From Marixanthotalea marina (GTDB lineage Bacteria > Bacteroidota > Bacteroidia > Flavobacteriales > Flavobacteriaceae): a stretch of 64,000 nucleotides of DNA. Below, piece after piece: positions 25,957-34,394 of this stretch. The translations under genes and the position numbers were made by a program. Positions within the stretch are counted from its first letter, which is position 1. Each line of letters opens with the position of its first letter. The stretch spans positions 1 to 64,000 of the forward strand of contig JAHLEH010000012.1 of the NCBI GenBank assembly GCA_018883545.1. Reading direction: 5' to 3'. The notes under the pieces were generated by a model that did no database searches, had not been told where the DNA came from, and saw only the letters and a program-made list of their open reading frames with translations.

Positions 25957-26592
25957 ATGAAAATCACAGCCACCAATATTGCCAAACCAACCACTATTGC
26001 TTGGAATGGCAAAATAGAAACTACGGGTATTTATAAAACCCCAACCAAAGAACCTATTTTTTTGGGAAAAGAACTTGTAAAAGGTGACGAAGTAAGTGAT
26101 AAAAAGAACCATGCAGGCGAATTTAAAGCTTGTTATCTTTTTTCTGAAGATCATTACGCGTATTGGCAAAATCTTTATCCCGACTTAACCTGGAATTGGG
26201 GCATGTTTGGTGAAAATCTTACCGTAAGTGGTTTAGATGAAACTAAAATTAAGATTGGTGATATTTATAAACTAGGCTCTGCTTTAGTGCAAATAACCCA
26301 GCCTCGCGAACCTTGTTACAAATTAGGGTTAAAATTTGCAAATCAACACATTATAAAACAATTTATAGAGCACGGAAAACCTGGCACCTATGTTCGGGTT
26401 TTAGAGGAAGGTTTTGTAAAAACTGGCGATGTTTTAACTTTGGTCAATCCTGCTAAAGACAGTTTAACAACAGCGCAATTTTATGAGCTGCTATTTACAA
26501 AAGACAAAAATCAAGACCATATAAAACAAATTTTGAATAATGATGCGTTACCCTTGCGAAAAAGAGAACGATTAAAAACCTATTTGAAGTAA
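25957..26592 (+). CDS. MOSC-domain protein (YiiM-like)
   Basis: A 211-residue MOSC (molybdenum-cofactor sulfurase C-terminal) domain protein. It contains FGENLTVSGLDE and the conserved Cys in QPREPCYKLG, which in relatives forms the metal or sulfur-carrying site. The organisation fits YiiM-type proteins linked with molybdenum-dependent hydroxylated-base detoxification. Substrate is unknown. Confidence 0.87.
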   Translation: MKITATNIAKPTTIAWNGKIETTGIYKTPTKEPIFLGKELVKGDEVSDKKNHAGEFKACYLFSEDHYAYWQNLYPDLTWNWGMFGENLTVSGLDETKIKIGDIYKLGSALVQITQPREPCYKLGLKFANQHIIKQFIEHGKPGTYVRVLEEGFVKTGDVLTLVNPAKDSLTTAQFYELLFTKDKNQDHIKQILNNDALPLRKRERLKTYLK

Positions 26593-26646
26593 CTTTTTTA
26601 GAAGGCTGGTTTTTATCTTTTCGTCTCTTTTTTGTATCTTTAAGTT

Positions 26647-27027
26647 ATGCGTAGTATCCCTAAAAAATTAAAGCTCCACCATTACAAGGATGTGTACATA
26701 ATAAATGTACCAGACTCTTTTAATGATATTTTCAAAGAAGTTGAACACTCCGAATCTTTGGTCACAACATCTTGTGTGGAATGTTGCTTAGTTTTTGTAA
26801 AAAGCAAAGAAGAATTTGTTGAGCAGATGTACACCTTGTTCCCCAGACTACTGGACGGTTCTATCCTTTGGATTTTTTATCCCAACGCTACAACAATAAG
26901 TGAAATTTCAAAATTACATATAGAATTTGATTGGGATTTTTTAGGTGATTACCGTTTGAAACCCACAAAACTACTCACAATTGACGACACTTGGAATGCT
27001 ATCAAAATAAAGAAAATCATCAGTTAA
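26647..27027 (+). CDS. hypothetical DUF3052-like protein
   Basis: A 126-residue protein of unknown function. The pattern (MRSIPKKLKLHHYKDVYIINVP, two Cys in TTSCVECCLVF, then FPRLLDGSILWIFYP) resembles the DUF3052 family of small, compact proteins, but similarity is only visual. It ends 30 bases before the helicase ATG. Confidence 0.6.
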   Translation: MRSIPKKLKLHHYKDVYIINVPDSFNDIFKEVEHSESLVTTSCVECCLVFVKSKEEFVEQMYTLFPRLLDGSILWIFYPNATTISEISKLHIEFDWDFLGDYRLKPTKLLTIDDTWNAIKIKKIIS

Positions 27028-27034
27028 AATACGT

Positions 27035-27042
27035 TATCTTTG
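27035..27042 (+). promoter_or_regulatory. predicted -7 box of the helicase gene
   Basis: TATCTTTG followed by GC, as at rimO and prfC, 15 bases before the ATG at 27058. It creates a TTG that could be mistaken for a start. Confidence 0.5.
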
Positions 27043-27057
27043 CGTCAAATAAACTAT

Positions 27058-28299
27058 ATGTCGTTCAAAGACCTTTCATTAAACAAACCCATTTTAAAAG
27101 CTATTACGGAAGCGGGCTATGACAACCCTACCTTAGTTCAGGAAAAAACCATTCCGTTGGTATTAAATAAAAAAGATGTTATAGTTTCGGCTCAAACCGG
27201 CACCGGAAAAACCGCCGCCTTTGCCCTACCCATTTTACAACTACTGTTCGACAAACAAGACGCTCCCAAAAGTGGCAAAAAAATAAAATCTTTAATTGTA
27301 AGTCCCACACGGGAACTTGCCATTCAAATTGAAGAAAACTTTAAAACCTATAGTAAATATACCAACCTAAGAACTACTGTGGTTTTTGGGGGCACTTCAA
27401 TAGAACCTCAAAAAGACATTTTAAAAAAAGGCGTTGATATTTTAATTGCCACACCTGGCCGCCTTTTGGATTTGCACAAGCAAGACATTGTAAACTTGGA
27501 TTATGTAGAAATTTTGGTTCTGGACGAGGCCGACTTAATGTTGGATATGGGCTTTATTGACGATGTAAAAAAAATTGAACGTTTGTGCACCAATGAAAAG
27601 CAGATCTTGTTGTTTTCGGCCACTATACCTTACAAAGTAGAACAATTGGCCAACAATATTCTGAACAATCCAGAACGTGTTGAAGTGGCTCAAAATGCGT
27701 CTATCTCAAACAACATCAATCAAGTTTTATATTATGTTCCTAAACGGAATAAAATTGAACTTTGTTTGCATTTGTTACGAAACACCATTAAAGGCAACAT
27801 TATTATTTTTAGACGCACCAAATTCGGCGTTGAAAAATTAGAACAGACTCTTCTTAAAAATGGTTACAAAGTTGAAACCATCCACGGCGATAAAAGTCAA
27901 AATTTAAGACAGGAAGCCTTACAGAAATTCAAAAACAAAGAAGCCAAAATATTAATTGCAACCGATGTTGCTGCGCGCGGTATTGATATTGATAATTTAG
28001 ATAATGTTATTAATTTTGACTTACCAAATGTACCTGAAACTTATGTACACAGAATAGGAAGAACAGCGCGTGCGGGAAATAGCGGAACATCATACTCACT
28101 TTGCTCTGCTGATGAAAAAGCGTATGTAACCACTATTCAACAGCTCATCCAAAATCAGATTGATGTTGTTGAAGATCATCCCTATCCACTAGATCCCAAA
28201 GCGAAACCTGAAATTCACAAATCTAAAAAAACAGGAAGCAAGTATAAAAAAGGAAGAAAAAGTACAGCTTCAAAAAAGAAAAAAAAGCGTTGGTATTAA
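27058..28299 (+). CDS. DEAD-box RNA helicase (RhlE-like)
   Basis: A 413-residue ATP-dependent RNA helicase; the start at 27058 (MSFKDLSLNKP) is chosen because the longer frame begins with a TTG inside the promoter box. Motifs: Q motif region, AQTGTGKTAAF (I), PTRELAIQ (Ia), TPGRLLDL (Ib), DEAD (II), SAT (III) and HRIGRTARAG (VI). A Lys/Arg-rich tail (SKYKKGRKSTASKKKKK) binds RNA. Likely role: ribosome assembly or mRNA decay. Confidence 0.94.
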   Translation: MSFKDLSLNKPILKAITEAGYDNPTLVQEKTIPLVLNKKDVIVSAQTGTGKTAAFALPILQLLFDKQDAPKSGKKIKSLIVSPTRELAIQIEENFKTYSKYTNLRTTVVFGGTSIEPQKDILKKGVDILIATPGRLLDLHKQDIVNLDYVEILVLDEADLMLDMGFIDDVKKIERLCTNEKQILLFSATIPYKVEQLANNILNNPERVEVAQNASISNNINQVLYYVPKRNKIELCLHLLRNTIKGNIIIFRRTKFGVEKLEQTLLKNGYKVETIHGDKSQNLRQEALQKFKNKEAKILIATDVAARGIDIDNLDNVINFDLPNVPETYVHRIGRTARAGNSGTSYSLCSADEKAYVTTIQQLIQNQIDVVEDHPYPLDPKAKPEIHKSKKTGSKYKKGRKSTASKKKKKRWY

Positions 28300-28317
28300 A
28301 ATAGGCGTTTTAAAAAA

Positions 28318-28995
28318 TCATTCAATAACAAAATCAAAATACGTTTCGGGAAAAGGTTCTTCATTTAAAGTATAATGCCACCATTCTTGATAAAAATTTA
28401 CAAACCCATGCTTTTGCATTACACGTTTCAACAATTGTCTATTTGCTTTCTGGTCTTCATTAATGCCGTCATAATCCGTCCAAGATCTACTTCCAAAAAA
28501 ATCATAAATACCCCCCATATCCAATGGTTCGTTGGTATTGGCATTTACTATGGTTAAATCGACCGTACTACCTCGGCTATGACCGGATTTTGATGCTATG
28601 TAACCTTCTTTGAACAAATCTTTTTTTAGGATATCGGGATAAAACCTTTTTTTATTTATTGTGTCATTTATACTTTTCGCCCAGCGCATAAAATGATTTA
28701 CCGCCTGCTGGGGTCTATAACCATCGTAAACCTGTAAACACATATTATTTTTTAATAATTCTTCTTGAACTAATTTTAATGCCGTTGCTGCTTTTTCTGT
28801 TAAAATAAGTTTATTGGAATGATAGCCATCAATCTGGGTTCCAACAAAATTATTATCCGTAAAATAGCGTAACTCTACATTTAAATCTGGAATAATATCT
28901 TCAGCATACACAAAACCCTCAGGCAACTGTGCCAATGAAAATAAGCCGACTAGGAAAAAAAAGCAACAAATGTAGTACTTAGTGAATTTCATCAT
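28318..28995 (-). CDS. D-alanyl-D-alanine dipeptidase (VanX/DdpX-like)
   Basis: A 225-residue zinc peptidase of family M15D with a signal peptide (hydrophobic to about 22, LFSLAQ). Zinc and catalytic residues: His139 and Asp146 (SGHSRGSTVDL) and Glu204/His207 (EWWHYTL). It should release D-Ala from D-Ala-D-Ala dipeptides outside the cytoplasm, so it fits wall recycling rather than vancomycin resistance, since no vanHA genes are near. Two adjacent ATG codons occur; a start one codon in (28992) is equally likely. Upstream lie two structured-RNA candidates. Confidence 0.9.
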   Translation of the reverse strand: MMKFTKYYICCFFFLVGLFSLAQLPEGFVYAEDIIPDLNVELRYFTDNNFVGTQIDGYHSNKLILTEKAATALKLVQEELLKNNMCLQVYDGYRPQQAVNHFMRWAKSINDTINKKRFYPDILKKDLFKEGYIASKSGHSRGSTVDLTIVNANTNEPLDMGGIYDFFGSRSWTDYDGINEDQKANRQLLKRVMQKHGFVNFYQEWWHYTLNEEPFPETYFDFVIE

Positions 28996-29042
28996 AGTAG
29001 CTAATTTATGAAATTAATTGATGAAAAATAAAGGCACAAAAA

Positions 29043-29132
29043 AACCGAGTTCCCTCAAACTCGGTTTCTTCTCATTTGCGTTTTTATTATGAAGTTAGAT
29101 TTAGGGCTTCTATATCAACAACATAATGCAAA
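29043..29132 (-). ncRNA. structured RNA candidate 1 (leader or small RNA)
   Basis: On the minus strand, an outer pair TTTGC (29128-29132) with GCAAA (29075-29079) and an inner pair ATTATG (29122-29127) with CATAAT (29086-29091) close a stem-loop, separated by a six-base bulge. A terminator hairpin follows: AACCGAGTT (29058-29066) and AACTCGGTT (29043-29051), then a U7 run. It ends 48 bases before the dipeptidase ATG. It may be a leader attenuator or a free-standing RNA. Confidence 0.45.
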
Positions 29133-29227
29133 TATTAATTAATTAATCCATTGAACTAAAAAGTATGTTATTTAGTACATGTCAAAAGTAAAAATATATT
29201 TGAATCGAAACGATAAAAAACATTTAA

Positions 29228-29295
29228 AATCGATGAAATACATATTTTTTTAACATTTAAAGTCATAAAATACTTTTTAATCGACGAAATGCATA
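29228..29295. repeat. 51-bp-period direct repeat
   Basis: AATCGAYGAAATRCATA occurs at 29228-29244 and 29279-29295 (15 of 17 identical), exactly 51 bases apart, between the two structured RNA candidates. On the minus strand it lies in a 45-codon frame (29168-29305) of uncertain reality. The rest of the 28996-29594 gap is AT-rich with nothing else recognisable. Confidence 0.5.
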
Positions 29296-29340
29296 CTGTA
29301 GTCATTTATGATCCTAAAAACCCTTGCTAGAAAACAATAA

Positions 29341-29449
29341 AAAAACACCCCTTTGCAGGGGTGTTTTTCTCTAACTAACTAACCAAAAATAAGATTTGCA
29401 TTAAAAGTTTAAAGTAACCACTCCTTAAACTTTATAAATATGAATGCAA
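29341..29449 (-). ncRNA. structured RNA candidate 2 (leader or small RNA)
   Basis: On the minus strand TTGCATT (29443-29449) pairs with AATGCAA (29396-29402), enclosing AAAGTTTAA (29425-29433) paired with TTAAACTTT (29404-29412). A strong terminator follows: AAAAACACCCC (29358-29368 region) with GGGGTGTTTTT (29341-29351), U7. A weak sigma-54-like element at 29460-29475 would start RNA near 29449. Confidence 0.45.
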
Positions 29450-29594
29450 TTTTACAATAACAATCATTGTGCCAAACATGATTCCTTGAAAATTATTTTA
29501 TTTGTATTTAAAACAAAATCTATAAAAATTAAATACAGGTTGGATAATAACATATATTTATTAGATATTTGCTTCACTAAATTTAGGCACTAAT

Positions 29595-30296
29595 ATGAAA
29601 AGATTATCTCTATTTATTTTAATTTCAATAATAGTTTCCTGTGGCAAAGAAACGCATGATCTAACTGTAAAAGGAACTGTTAAAAATTTAAAAAAAGGCA
29701 CTTTATATCTTAAAAAGCAGCAAGACACTACAATTGTAACTGTAGATTCCATAGCTTTAAATGGAGACCCAATATTTGAGTTACATAGCAAAATAGAGAC
29801 TCCAGAAGTGTTCTACCTATATTTAAAGGAAAGTGATGGTGACAATAGCAGAATAGAATTTTTTGCTGATAAAGGTGTTACAGAAATAAACACTACTCTT
29901 AAAAACTTCTTTGCCGATGCCAAAATAATAGGTTCTGAGCAACAAAAACTTTGGGATGACTATAAAAAAGCAATGGCTAAATTCAACGAAAAAAATCTAG
30001 AATTAATAAAAGAAAACTTAGAGATACAACAGTCTGGCGACACTTCTCAAATTGGTAGAATTCAAAAAGAATATGATAACAACCTAAAAAGACGTTACCT
30101 TTTTACTGTTAATTTTGCCATAAACAATAAGGATAGCGAGCTTTCTCCATATTTAGCTTTATCTGAAATATACAATGCCCAGATTAACTTATTGGATACT
30201 ATTAACAAGTCTTTAACCCCAAAAGTAAAAGCATCAAAATACGGAAAAGAACTTCAGCAGTTTATTGATGACATTAAATCTGAAGAAAATCAATAA
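29595..30296 (+). CDS. DUF4369-domain lipoprotein
   Basis: A 233-residue lipoprotein (lipobox IIVSCG, Cys about 16). The segment after it (LTVKGTVKNLKKGTLYLKK...) is a small beta-sandwich of the DUF4369 type, common ahead of thioredoxin-like proteins in Bacteroidota; here the redox domain is absent and a charged coiled-coil-like region fills about 120-200. The role is unknown. It lies 57 bases before the PBP gene on the same strand. Confidence 0.8.
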   Translation: MKRLSLFILISIIVSCGKETHDLTVKGTVKNLKKGTLYLKKQQDTTIVTVDSIALNGDPIFELHSKIETPEVFYLYLKESDGDNSRIEFFADKGVTEINTTLKNFFADAKIIGSEQQKLWDDYKKAMAKFNEKNLELIKENLEIQQSGDTSQIGRIQKEYDNNLKRRYLFTVNFAINNKDSELSPYLALSEIYNAQINLLDTINKSLTPKVKASKYGKELQQFIDDIKSEENQ

Positions 30297-30353
30297 ATCT
30301 TTGTTTCGGGCATCTTTTTTTGGTGTTCATTCGTAAATAGTATTATACAACAT

Positions 30354-32672
30354 ATGCTTACGAATAGAATAGTAAAAAATAAGTGGTTTAATTTATCCCT
30401 CAAAATTGCCCTGAGTTTTTTTGCTATTCTATTTATTTTTTACGGAAGTATTTATTTTGGATTTTGGGGAGAAATTCCATCAAAGAATTCTTTAGAATCC
30501 TTAAAGCAAAGCCAAGCTACCGAAATCTTGGATGCCAACAACCAGCTTATTGGAAAATTTTACATTTACGATAGGCAATCCATTAAATATGAAAATTTTC
30601 CCAAGCATTTAATCGATGCCCTCATTGCAACCGAAGATGTTAGGTTTTACGATCATGATGGCGTTGATAATAAAAGCTTACTGCGTGTAGTTTTTAAAAG
30701 TATCTTATTGTCCGATGATGCCTCTGGTGGTGGTAGCACGATTACACTGCAACTGGCCAAAAATTTATTTGGAAGAAAAGATTATGGTTTTTTAAGTATC
30801 GTTATTAATAAAATAAAAGAAAGTATTGTTGCTACCCGTATTGAAAAAGTATATAATAAAGAAGACATTTTAACCCTATACCTCAACACGGTTCCATTTC
30901 CAGACAATACCTATGGTATTGAAAGCGCTTCCTTAAAATTTTTCAATGTTCACACCAAAGATTTGAGCATTTCTCAAGCCGCAACACTTATTGGTAGTTT
31001 AAAAGCAAATAGTTATTACAATCCTAGACTTCACCCTGAACATGCCCTAACAAGAAGAAACGTAGTCCTTAACCAAATGGAAAAGTATGGCTATATAGAT
31101 ACTGAAAGTGCTTTAAAGGAAAAGGAAAAACCAATCAATTTAGATTATCAATTTTTTGCGCCCAATCAAGGTTTAGCACCTTATTTTAGAGCTGAAATAA
31201 AACGGCAACTAGACACCATCCTTCAAAATGAAAAATTTAGAAAACCTAATGGCGAGGCTTACGATTTATACAACGACGGACTTAAAGTTTACACCACTTT
31301 AGATAATACGCTACAGCAATATGCAGAAAAAGCCATGCAACAGCACATGGCAAAACTTCAAAACCAATTTGAAAAAGCCTATGGACAGAATGCCCCTTGG
31401 CTTAAAAGCAAAAGTGAATACAAAAAAGCCCTGGCTCGTTTAGATAGTTATAAAAAACTAAAACAGGAAAAACTATCAGAAAAAGAAATTGAAAAGCAAT
31501 TAAACGAAAAACATAGTATTGAACTATTTAGCTGGGATAGTACAGAAATAAAACAACTTTCCACGTTAGATAGTTTAGAATACTATATGAAGTTTTTAAA
31601 TGCTGGCATGGTTTCCTTAGACCCTATTTCTGGTAATGTTCGGGCTTATATAGGTGGTATTGATTATCGCTTTTTTCAATACGACCATGTGTCTCAAAGT
31701 AAAAGGCAAGTAGGCTCTACCTTTAAACCCATCGTTTACACTACTGCCATAGAAAATGGTATGAAACCTTGCGAATATTTCCCCGTAAAAGCTATTACAT
31801 ACACGGATGTTGATGATTGGACACCTACTAATGCCAGTAGCCATGAGGAAGAAGATGAAGATATCAATTATTCACTTGAGTATGCATTAAGTAATTCCAT
31901 AAATACCATAGCGGTAAAGGTTTTGTATGAAGCTGGCATTCCTAATGTTATAGATATGGCCAAAGCCATGGGTATTAAAAGTACTATTGAATCGGTTCCT
32001 TCAATCGCTTTAGGGTCTTCAAACTTAAGTGTTTTAGAACTAGCTAAAGCATATACATCATTTGTTAATGAAAGTGTAGCATCAACTCCTATTTTCATCA
32101 CTAAAATCGAAGATAAAGAAGGTCGTGTTATTGCTTCTTATGAAGATTTGAATCCGAAAAATAAATCTGAAAAAGCATTTAGCGATACCACAAGGCAAGT
32201 TATGCTTGAGTTTATGAAAGCCACTGTAAATAGTGGAACCGCTCAAAGACTTCGCTCTCAATACCAATTTAAAAATGATATTGCTGGTAAAACTGGCACA
32301 ACTCAAGATAACAAAGATGGCTGGTTTGTAGCGATTATGCCCAAATTAGTCACCGTAACATGGGTTGGAAACGACAATCAACAAATAGGTTTTAGCAATA
32401 CAACTATTGGACAAGGAGCTAATTCTGCTTTGCCTATATTCGCCAATTATTTACAGCAAATCAACAAAGATCCAAAATTCAAAAAACTTGCTTTTTCATC
32501 ATTTGAAACACCTTCTGAAGACGTTTTGGAATCCTTAAATTGTGAACCCTCCAGAAAAGACACATTTTTTGAACGCTTATTCAGAGATAATAGAGAGGAA
32601 AAGGAATTCAATGAAGACAAAGACAAACGAGGTGGCTTTTTCTCTATCTTTAGACGAAAAAAGGACAAATAA
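30354..32672 (+). CDS. class A penicillin-binding protein
   Basis: A 772-residue bifunctional peptidoglycan synthase: one N-terminal membrane anchor (about 14-36), then a GT51 glycosyltransferase domain (catalytic Glu94 in ATEDVRFYDHDG, and GGSTITLQLAKNLF), and a transpeptidase domain with the active-site Ser in GSTFKPIVY, an SxN-type motif in LSNSINT and KTG in AGKTGTTQDN. It ends with a charged tail (REEKEFNEDKDKRGG). It polymerises and cross-links wall strands in the periplasm. It is the likely target of beta-lactams. Confidence 0.95.
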   Translation: MLTNRIVKNKWFNLSLKIALSFFAILFIFYGSIYFGFWGEIPSKNSLESLKQSQATEILDANNQLIGKFYIYDRQSIKYENFPKHLIDALIATEDVRFYDHDGVDNKSLLRVVFKSILLSDDASGGGSTITLQLAKNLFGRKDYGFLSIVINKIKESIVATRIEKVYNKEDILTLYLNTVPFPDNTYGIESASLKFFNVHTKDLSISQAATLIGSLKANSYYNPRLHPEHALTRRNVVLNQMEKYGYIDTESALKEKEKPINLDYQFFAPNQGLAPYFRAEIKRQLDTILQNEKFRKPNGEAYDLYNDGLKVYTTLDNTLQQYAEKAMQQHMAKLQNQFEKAYGQNAPWLKSKSEYKKALARLDSYKKLKQEKLSEKEIEKQLNEKHSIELFSWDSTEIKQLSTLDSLEYYMKFLNAGMVSLDPISGNVRAYIGGIDYRFFQYDHVSQSKRQVGSTFKPIVYTTAIENGMKPCEYFPVKAITYTDVDDWTPTNASSHEEEDEDINYSLEYALSNSINTIAVKVLYEAGIPNVIDMAKAMGIKSTIESVPSIALGSSNLSVLELAKAYTSFVNESVASTPIFITKIEDKEGRVIASYEDLNPKNKSEKAFSDTTRQVMLEFMKATVNSGTAQRLRSQYQFKNDIAGKTGTTQDNKDGWFVAIMPKLVTVTWVGNDNQQIGFSNTTIGQGANSALPIFANYLQQINKDPKFKKLAFSSFETPSEDVLESLNCEPSRKDTFFERLFRDNREEKEFNEDKDKRGGFFSIFRRKKDK

Positions 32673-32674
32673 AA

Positions 32675-32701
32675 ACCTCAACCATTTTACATGATTGAGG
32701 T
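32675..32701 (+). terminator. weak terminator after the PBP gene
   Basis: ACCTCAA (32675-32681) pairs with TTGAGGT (32695-32701), with little T run behind it. It sits between the PBP stop and the tRNA-Thr 3' end. Confidence 0.4.
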
Positions 32702-32710
32702 ATATTCTTG

Positions 32711-32784
32711 AGCCGATAGAGGGGCTCGAACCCACGACCTGCTGATTACAAATCAGCTGCTCTAGCCAACTGAGCTATATCGGC
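32711..32784 (-). tRNA. tRNA-Thr (TGT)
   Basis: A full cloverleaf on the minus strand: acceptor GCCGATA/TATCGGC, D-arm GCTC...GAGC, anticodon loop TTTGTAA with anticodon TGT (reads ACA), and T-arm GTGGG-TTCGAG-CCC region. It is nearly identical to the tRNA at 50732-50805, so two copies of this isoacceptor exist in the window. CCA is not encoded. Confidence 0.97.
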
Positions 32785-32799
32785 AAAATTTTGATTCGG

Positions 32800-32829
32800 C
32801 AAATATAATTCTTAGCAACAAATTTGCAA
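32800..32829 (-). promoter_or_regulatory. promoter of tRNA-Thr
   Basis: On the minus strand TTG (32827-32829), 19 bases, then TATATTTG (32800-32807), a full match to the Bacteroidota promoter, 16 bases before the tRNA 5' end. Confidence 0.65.
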
Positions 32830-32847
32830 ATCAGAATCAAAAAATTT

Positions 32848-33117
32848 TTAACCTAAAGCATTAATCTTTTCTATCAATGCTCTTCCTTTAGTTTCAAGCT
32901 CTTCTGAAATGGCCTTAAAATGTGACTTTTTATTCACTACGTTCTTGTCGTTAACCTTTGCTATCAACTCATCAAAAACGTCTATTGCTTCATCTATAAT
33001 CGCTTCGCTTTTTTTGGTGTCTTTATCTGGGTTAGCAAATTCCCAAACATAAACTGCTTCTATAATATCGCCTAAAACGTAATTAATATCCTTTTTTAGG
33101 TTTCTAACATTTGCCAT
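32848..33117 (-). CDS. hypothetical small helical protein
   Basis: An 89-residue, charged, probably all-helical protein (LKKDINYVLGDIIEAV, KKSEAIIDEAIDVFDELIAK). No domain is recognised. It has the look of a conserved Flavobacteriaceae hypothetical protein. It stands alone, 64 bases upstream of the tRNA. Confidence 0.65.
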   Translation of the reverse strand: MANVRNLKKDINYVLGDIIEAVYVWEFANPDKDTKKSEAIIDEAIDVFDELIAKVNDKNVVNKKSHFKAISEELETKGRALIEKINALG

Positions 33118-33225
33118 AATAACTTAAATTTATTTTGGTGTAAAATTACATTAATCCTAAATAACATTTGTTATTTTTAATTCAAATATTAGCAGAATGT
33201 GAAATTAATTTTTACTTTTACACTA

Positions 33226-33336
33226 ATGAATGCAATAAAGATGTCATATAAGCAAAATTGTACCCGTTTATCACAACAGTGGAATGCGGCCACTTTTGTC
33301 ATGGTTAAAACCAAAACCTATATGCATCTTGAATAA
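33226..33336 (+). CDS. possible 36-residue small protein or structured RNA
   Basis: A frame of 36 codons starts MNAIKMSYKQNCTRLS and ends KTYMHLE. It is followed 33 bases later by a strong terminator, and a TACTTTTA box (33213-33220 region) precedes it. Its middle holds a hairpin (ACAACAGTGG 33273-33282 and CCACTTTTGT 33290-33299, one mismatch), so it may instead be a small RNA. No homology claimed. Confidence 0.35.
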   Translation: MNAIKMSYKQNCTRLSQQWNAATFVMVKTKTYMHLE

Positions 33337-33369
33337 TTTAAGTTAACAATAAATCAACTATAAACTTGT

Positions 33370-33404
33370 AAAGGTGCTTTTTTAAAAAAGCACCTTTTTT
33401 TTTT
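33370..33404 (+). terminator. strong intrinsic terminator
   Basis: AAAGGTGCTTTTTT and AAAAAAGCACCTTT pair almost perfectly, followed by a ten-T run. It ends the transcript carrying the small frame at 33226. Confidence 0.9.
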
Positions 33405-33436
33405 GAATCAATATTAATTTTTTAAAACTCAAAATC

Positions 33437-33553
33437 ATGAAAACGTTAAAATCCACAAAACAAGAAGTCCAAACCTTAATTTCAATTTGTTTAAATGCCA
33501 TGTTTGCCATTTATTATAATTACAGATTTTCACCCCTATTGTTGTACCCCTAA
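33437..33553 (+). CDS. possible 38-residue small protein
   Basis: A frame of 38 codons starting MKTLKSTKQEVQTLIS and ending SPLLLYP lies 11 bases before the next gene on the same strand. The middle is hydrophobic (ISICLNAMFAIYYNY), so a small membrane peptide or an upstream leader peptide of 33565-33939 is possible. Coding status is unproven. Confidence 0.35.
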   Translation: MKTLKSTKQEVQTLISICLNAMFAIYYNYRFSPLLLYP

Positions 33554-33564
33554 AATTTAAAATC

Positions 33565-33939
33565 ATGCACACTATAAATCACATAAACAGCACTTTTAAA
33601 GTAACAAAAAACGTAAGTAACACAAATGGCTTCTTACTGCCCAATTTTCTTTATGAAAAAATTAAAGAAACGGCATACGAGCCTGTTAAGAAATTTTATT
33701 TGCAAGAAAATGTTCCTGACTTTTCCGATTATAAATTTAAAATGCATAAAAATGCATTTTTAAATGATAAACTTACCATTCAGGCACAGTTGGTAAAACA
33801 CGATGATAATGGCTATTGGGTTAATATTTTTATCACCAAATCTAAAAACCGATTAAACCACCAAGAAACCATTGGAAGCGCATTGTTTAAGTTCCCTATG
33901 TTAAAGGAAGCGTTTCGCGAGAGCAAAACAGCTTGTTAA
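33565..33939 (+). CDS. hypothetical protein
   Basis: A 124-residue soluble protein without recognised domain, basic and rich in Asn/Lys (MHTINHINSTFKVTKNV, NDKLTIQAQLVKHDDNG). It may bind RNA or another protein but nothing specific is visible. A good terminator (33947-33978) follows, so it is probably the end of a short transcription unit. Confidence 0.6.
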   Translation: MHTINHINSTFKVTKNVSNTNGFLLPNFLYEKIKETAYEPVKKFYLQENVPDFSDYKFKMHKNAFLNDKLTIQAQLVKHDDNGYWVNIFITKSKNRLNHQETIGSALFKFPMLKEAFRESKTAC

Positions 33940-33946
33940 ATAAAAT

Positions 33947-33978
33947 TCCCAGGTGTTACTACTTGGGATTTTTTTTTG
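33947..33978 (+). terminator. intrinsic terminator
   Basis: TCCCAGGT (33947-33954) and ACTTGGGA (33961-33968), one G-T pair, then a nine-T run. Confidence 0.85.
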
Positions 33979-33983
33979 ATTTT

Positions 33984-34394
33984 TTATTTACCTGAATAAG
34001 TTACAAAGTTACGAGGTGTTTCAAAAAGCGTGATTTCCAATTCTAAATGAGGTGGCAGATTCGGTTTTATTTTATTGTAAATAACCACAGCTATGTTTTC
34101 AGCTGTTGGATTTAAATCTTTAAACTCCGGTACTTCAATATTTAAATTTTTATGGTCGAAAGGTTCTTCAACTTCGTTGTAGATGATGTCTTTTAAAATT
34201 TTAATATCTATAACATAGCCCGTTTCTTTATCAATGTCACCAGTAACACTCACTATTAGTTCGTAATTATGCCCATGAAAATTGGGATTGCTGCATTTAC
34301 CAAAAACAGCTTCGTTTTTTTCGTCGCTCCAATCTTTTCTATAAAGTCGGTGCGCCGCATTAAAATGAGCCTTTCTACTAACGGTTACTTTCAT
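33984..34394 (-). CDS. queD: 6-pyruvoyl-tetrahydropterin synthase / QueD family
   Basis: A 136-residue PTPS-fold enzyme. Zinc ligands: His in FNAAHRL and the HGHNY pair (about 41-45); catalytic Cys in FGKCSNP just before it. Family members make queuosine precursor (QueD) or tetrahydropterin, and sequence alone leaves both open; no other que genes are near. The start overlaps the idi stop by 4 bases (ATGA). Confidence 0.85.
   Translation of the reverse strand: MKVTVSRKAHFNAAHRLYRKDWSDEKNEAVFGKCSNPNFHGHNYELIVSVTGDIDKETGYVIDIKILKDIIYNEVEEPFDHKNLNIEVPEFKDLNPTAENIAVVIYNKIKPNLPPHLELEITLFETPRNFVTYSGK

Noticed and set aside
28318-28995. Vancomycin-resistance VanX
   Set aside because: No vanH, vanA or vanRS homologs are near, and the signal peptide suggests export; wall recycling is more likely.
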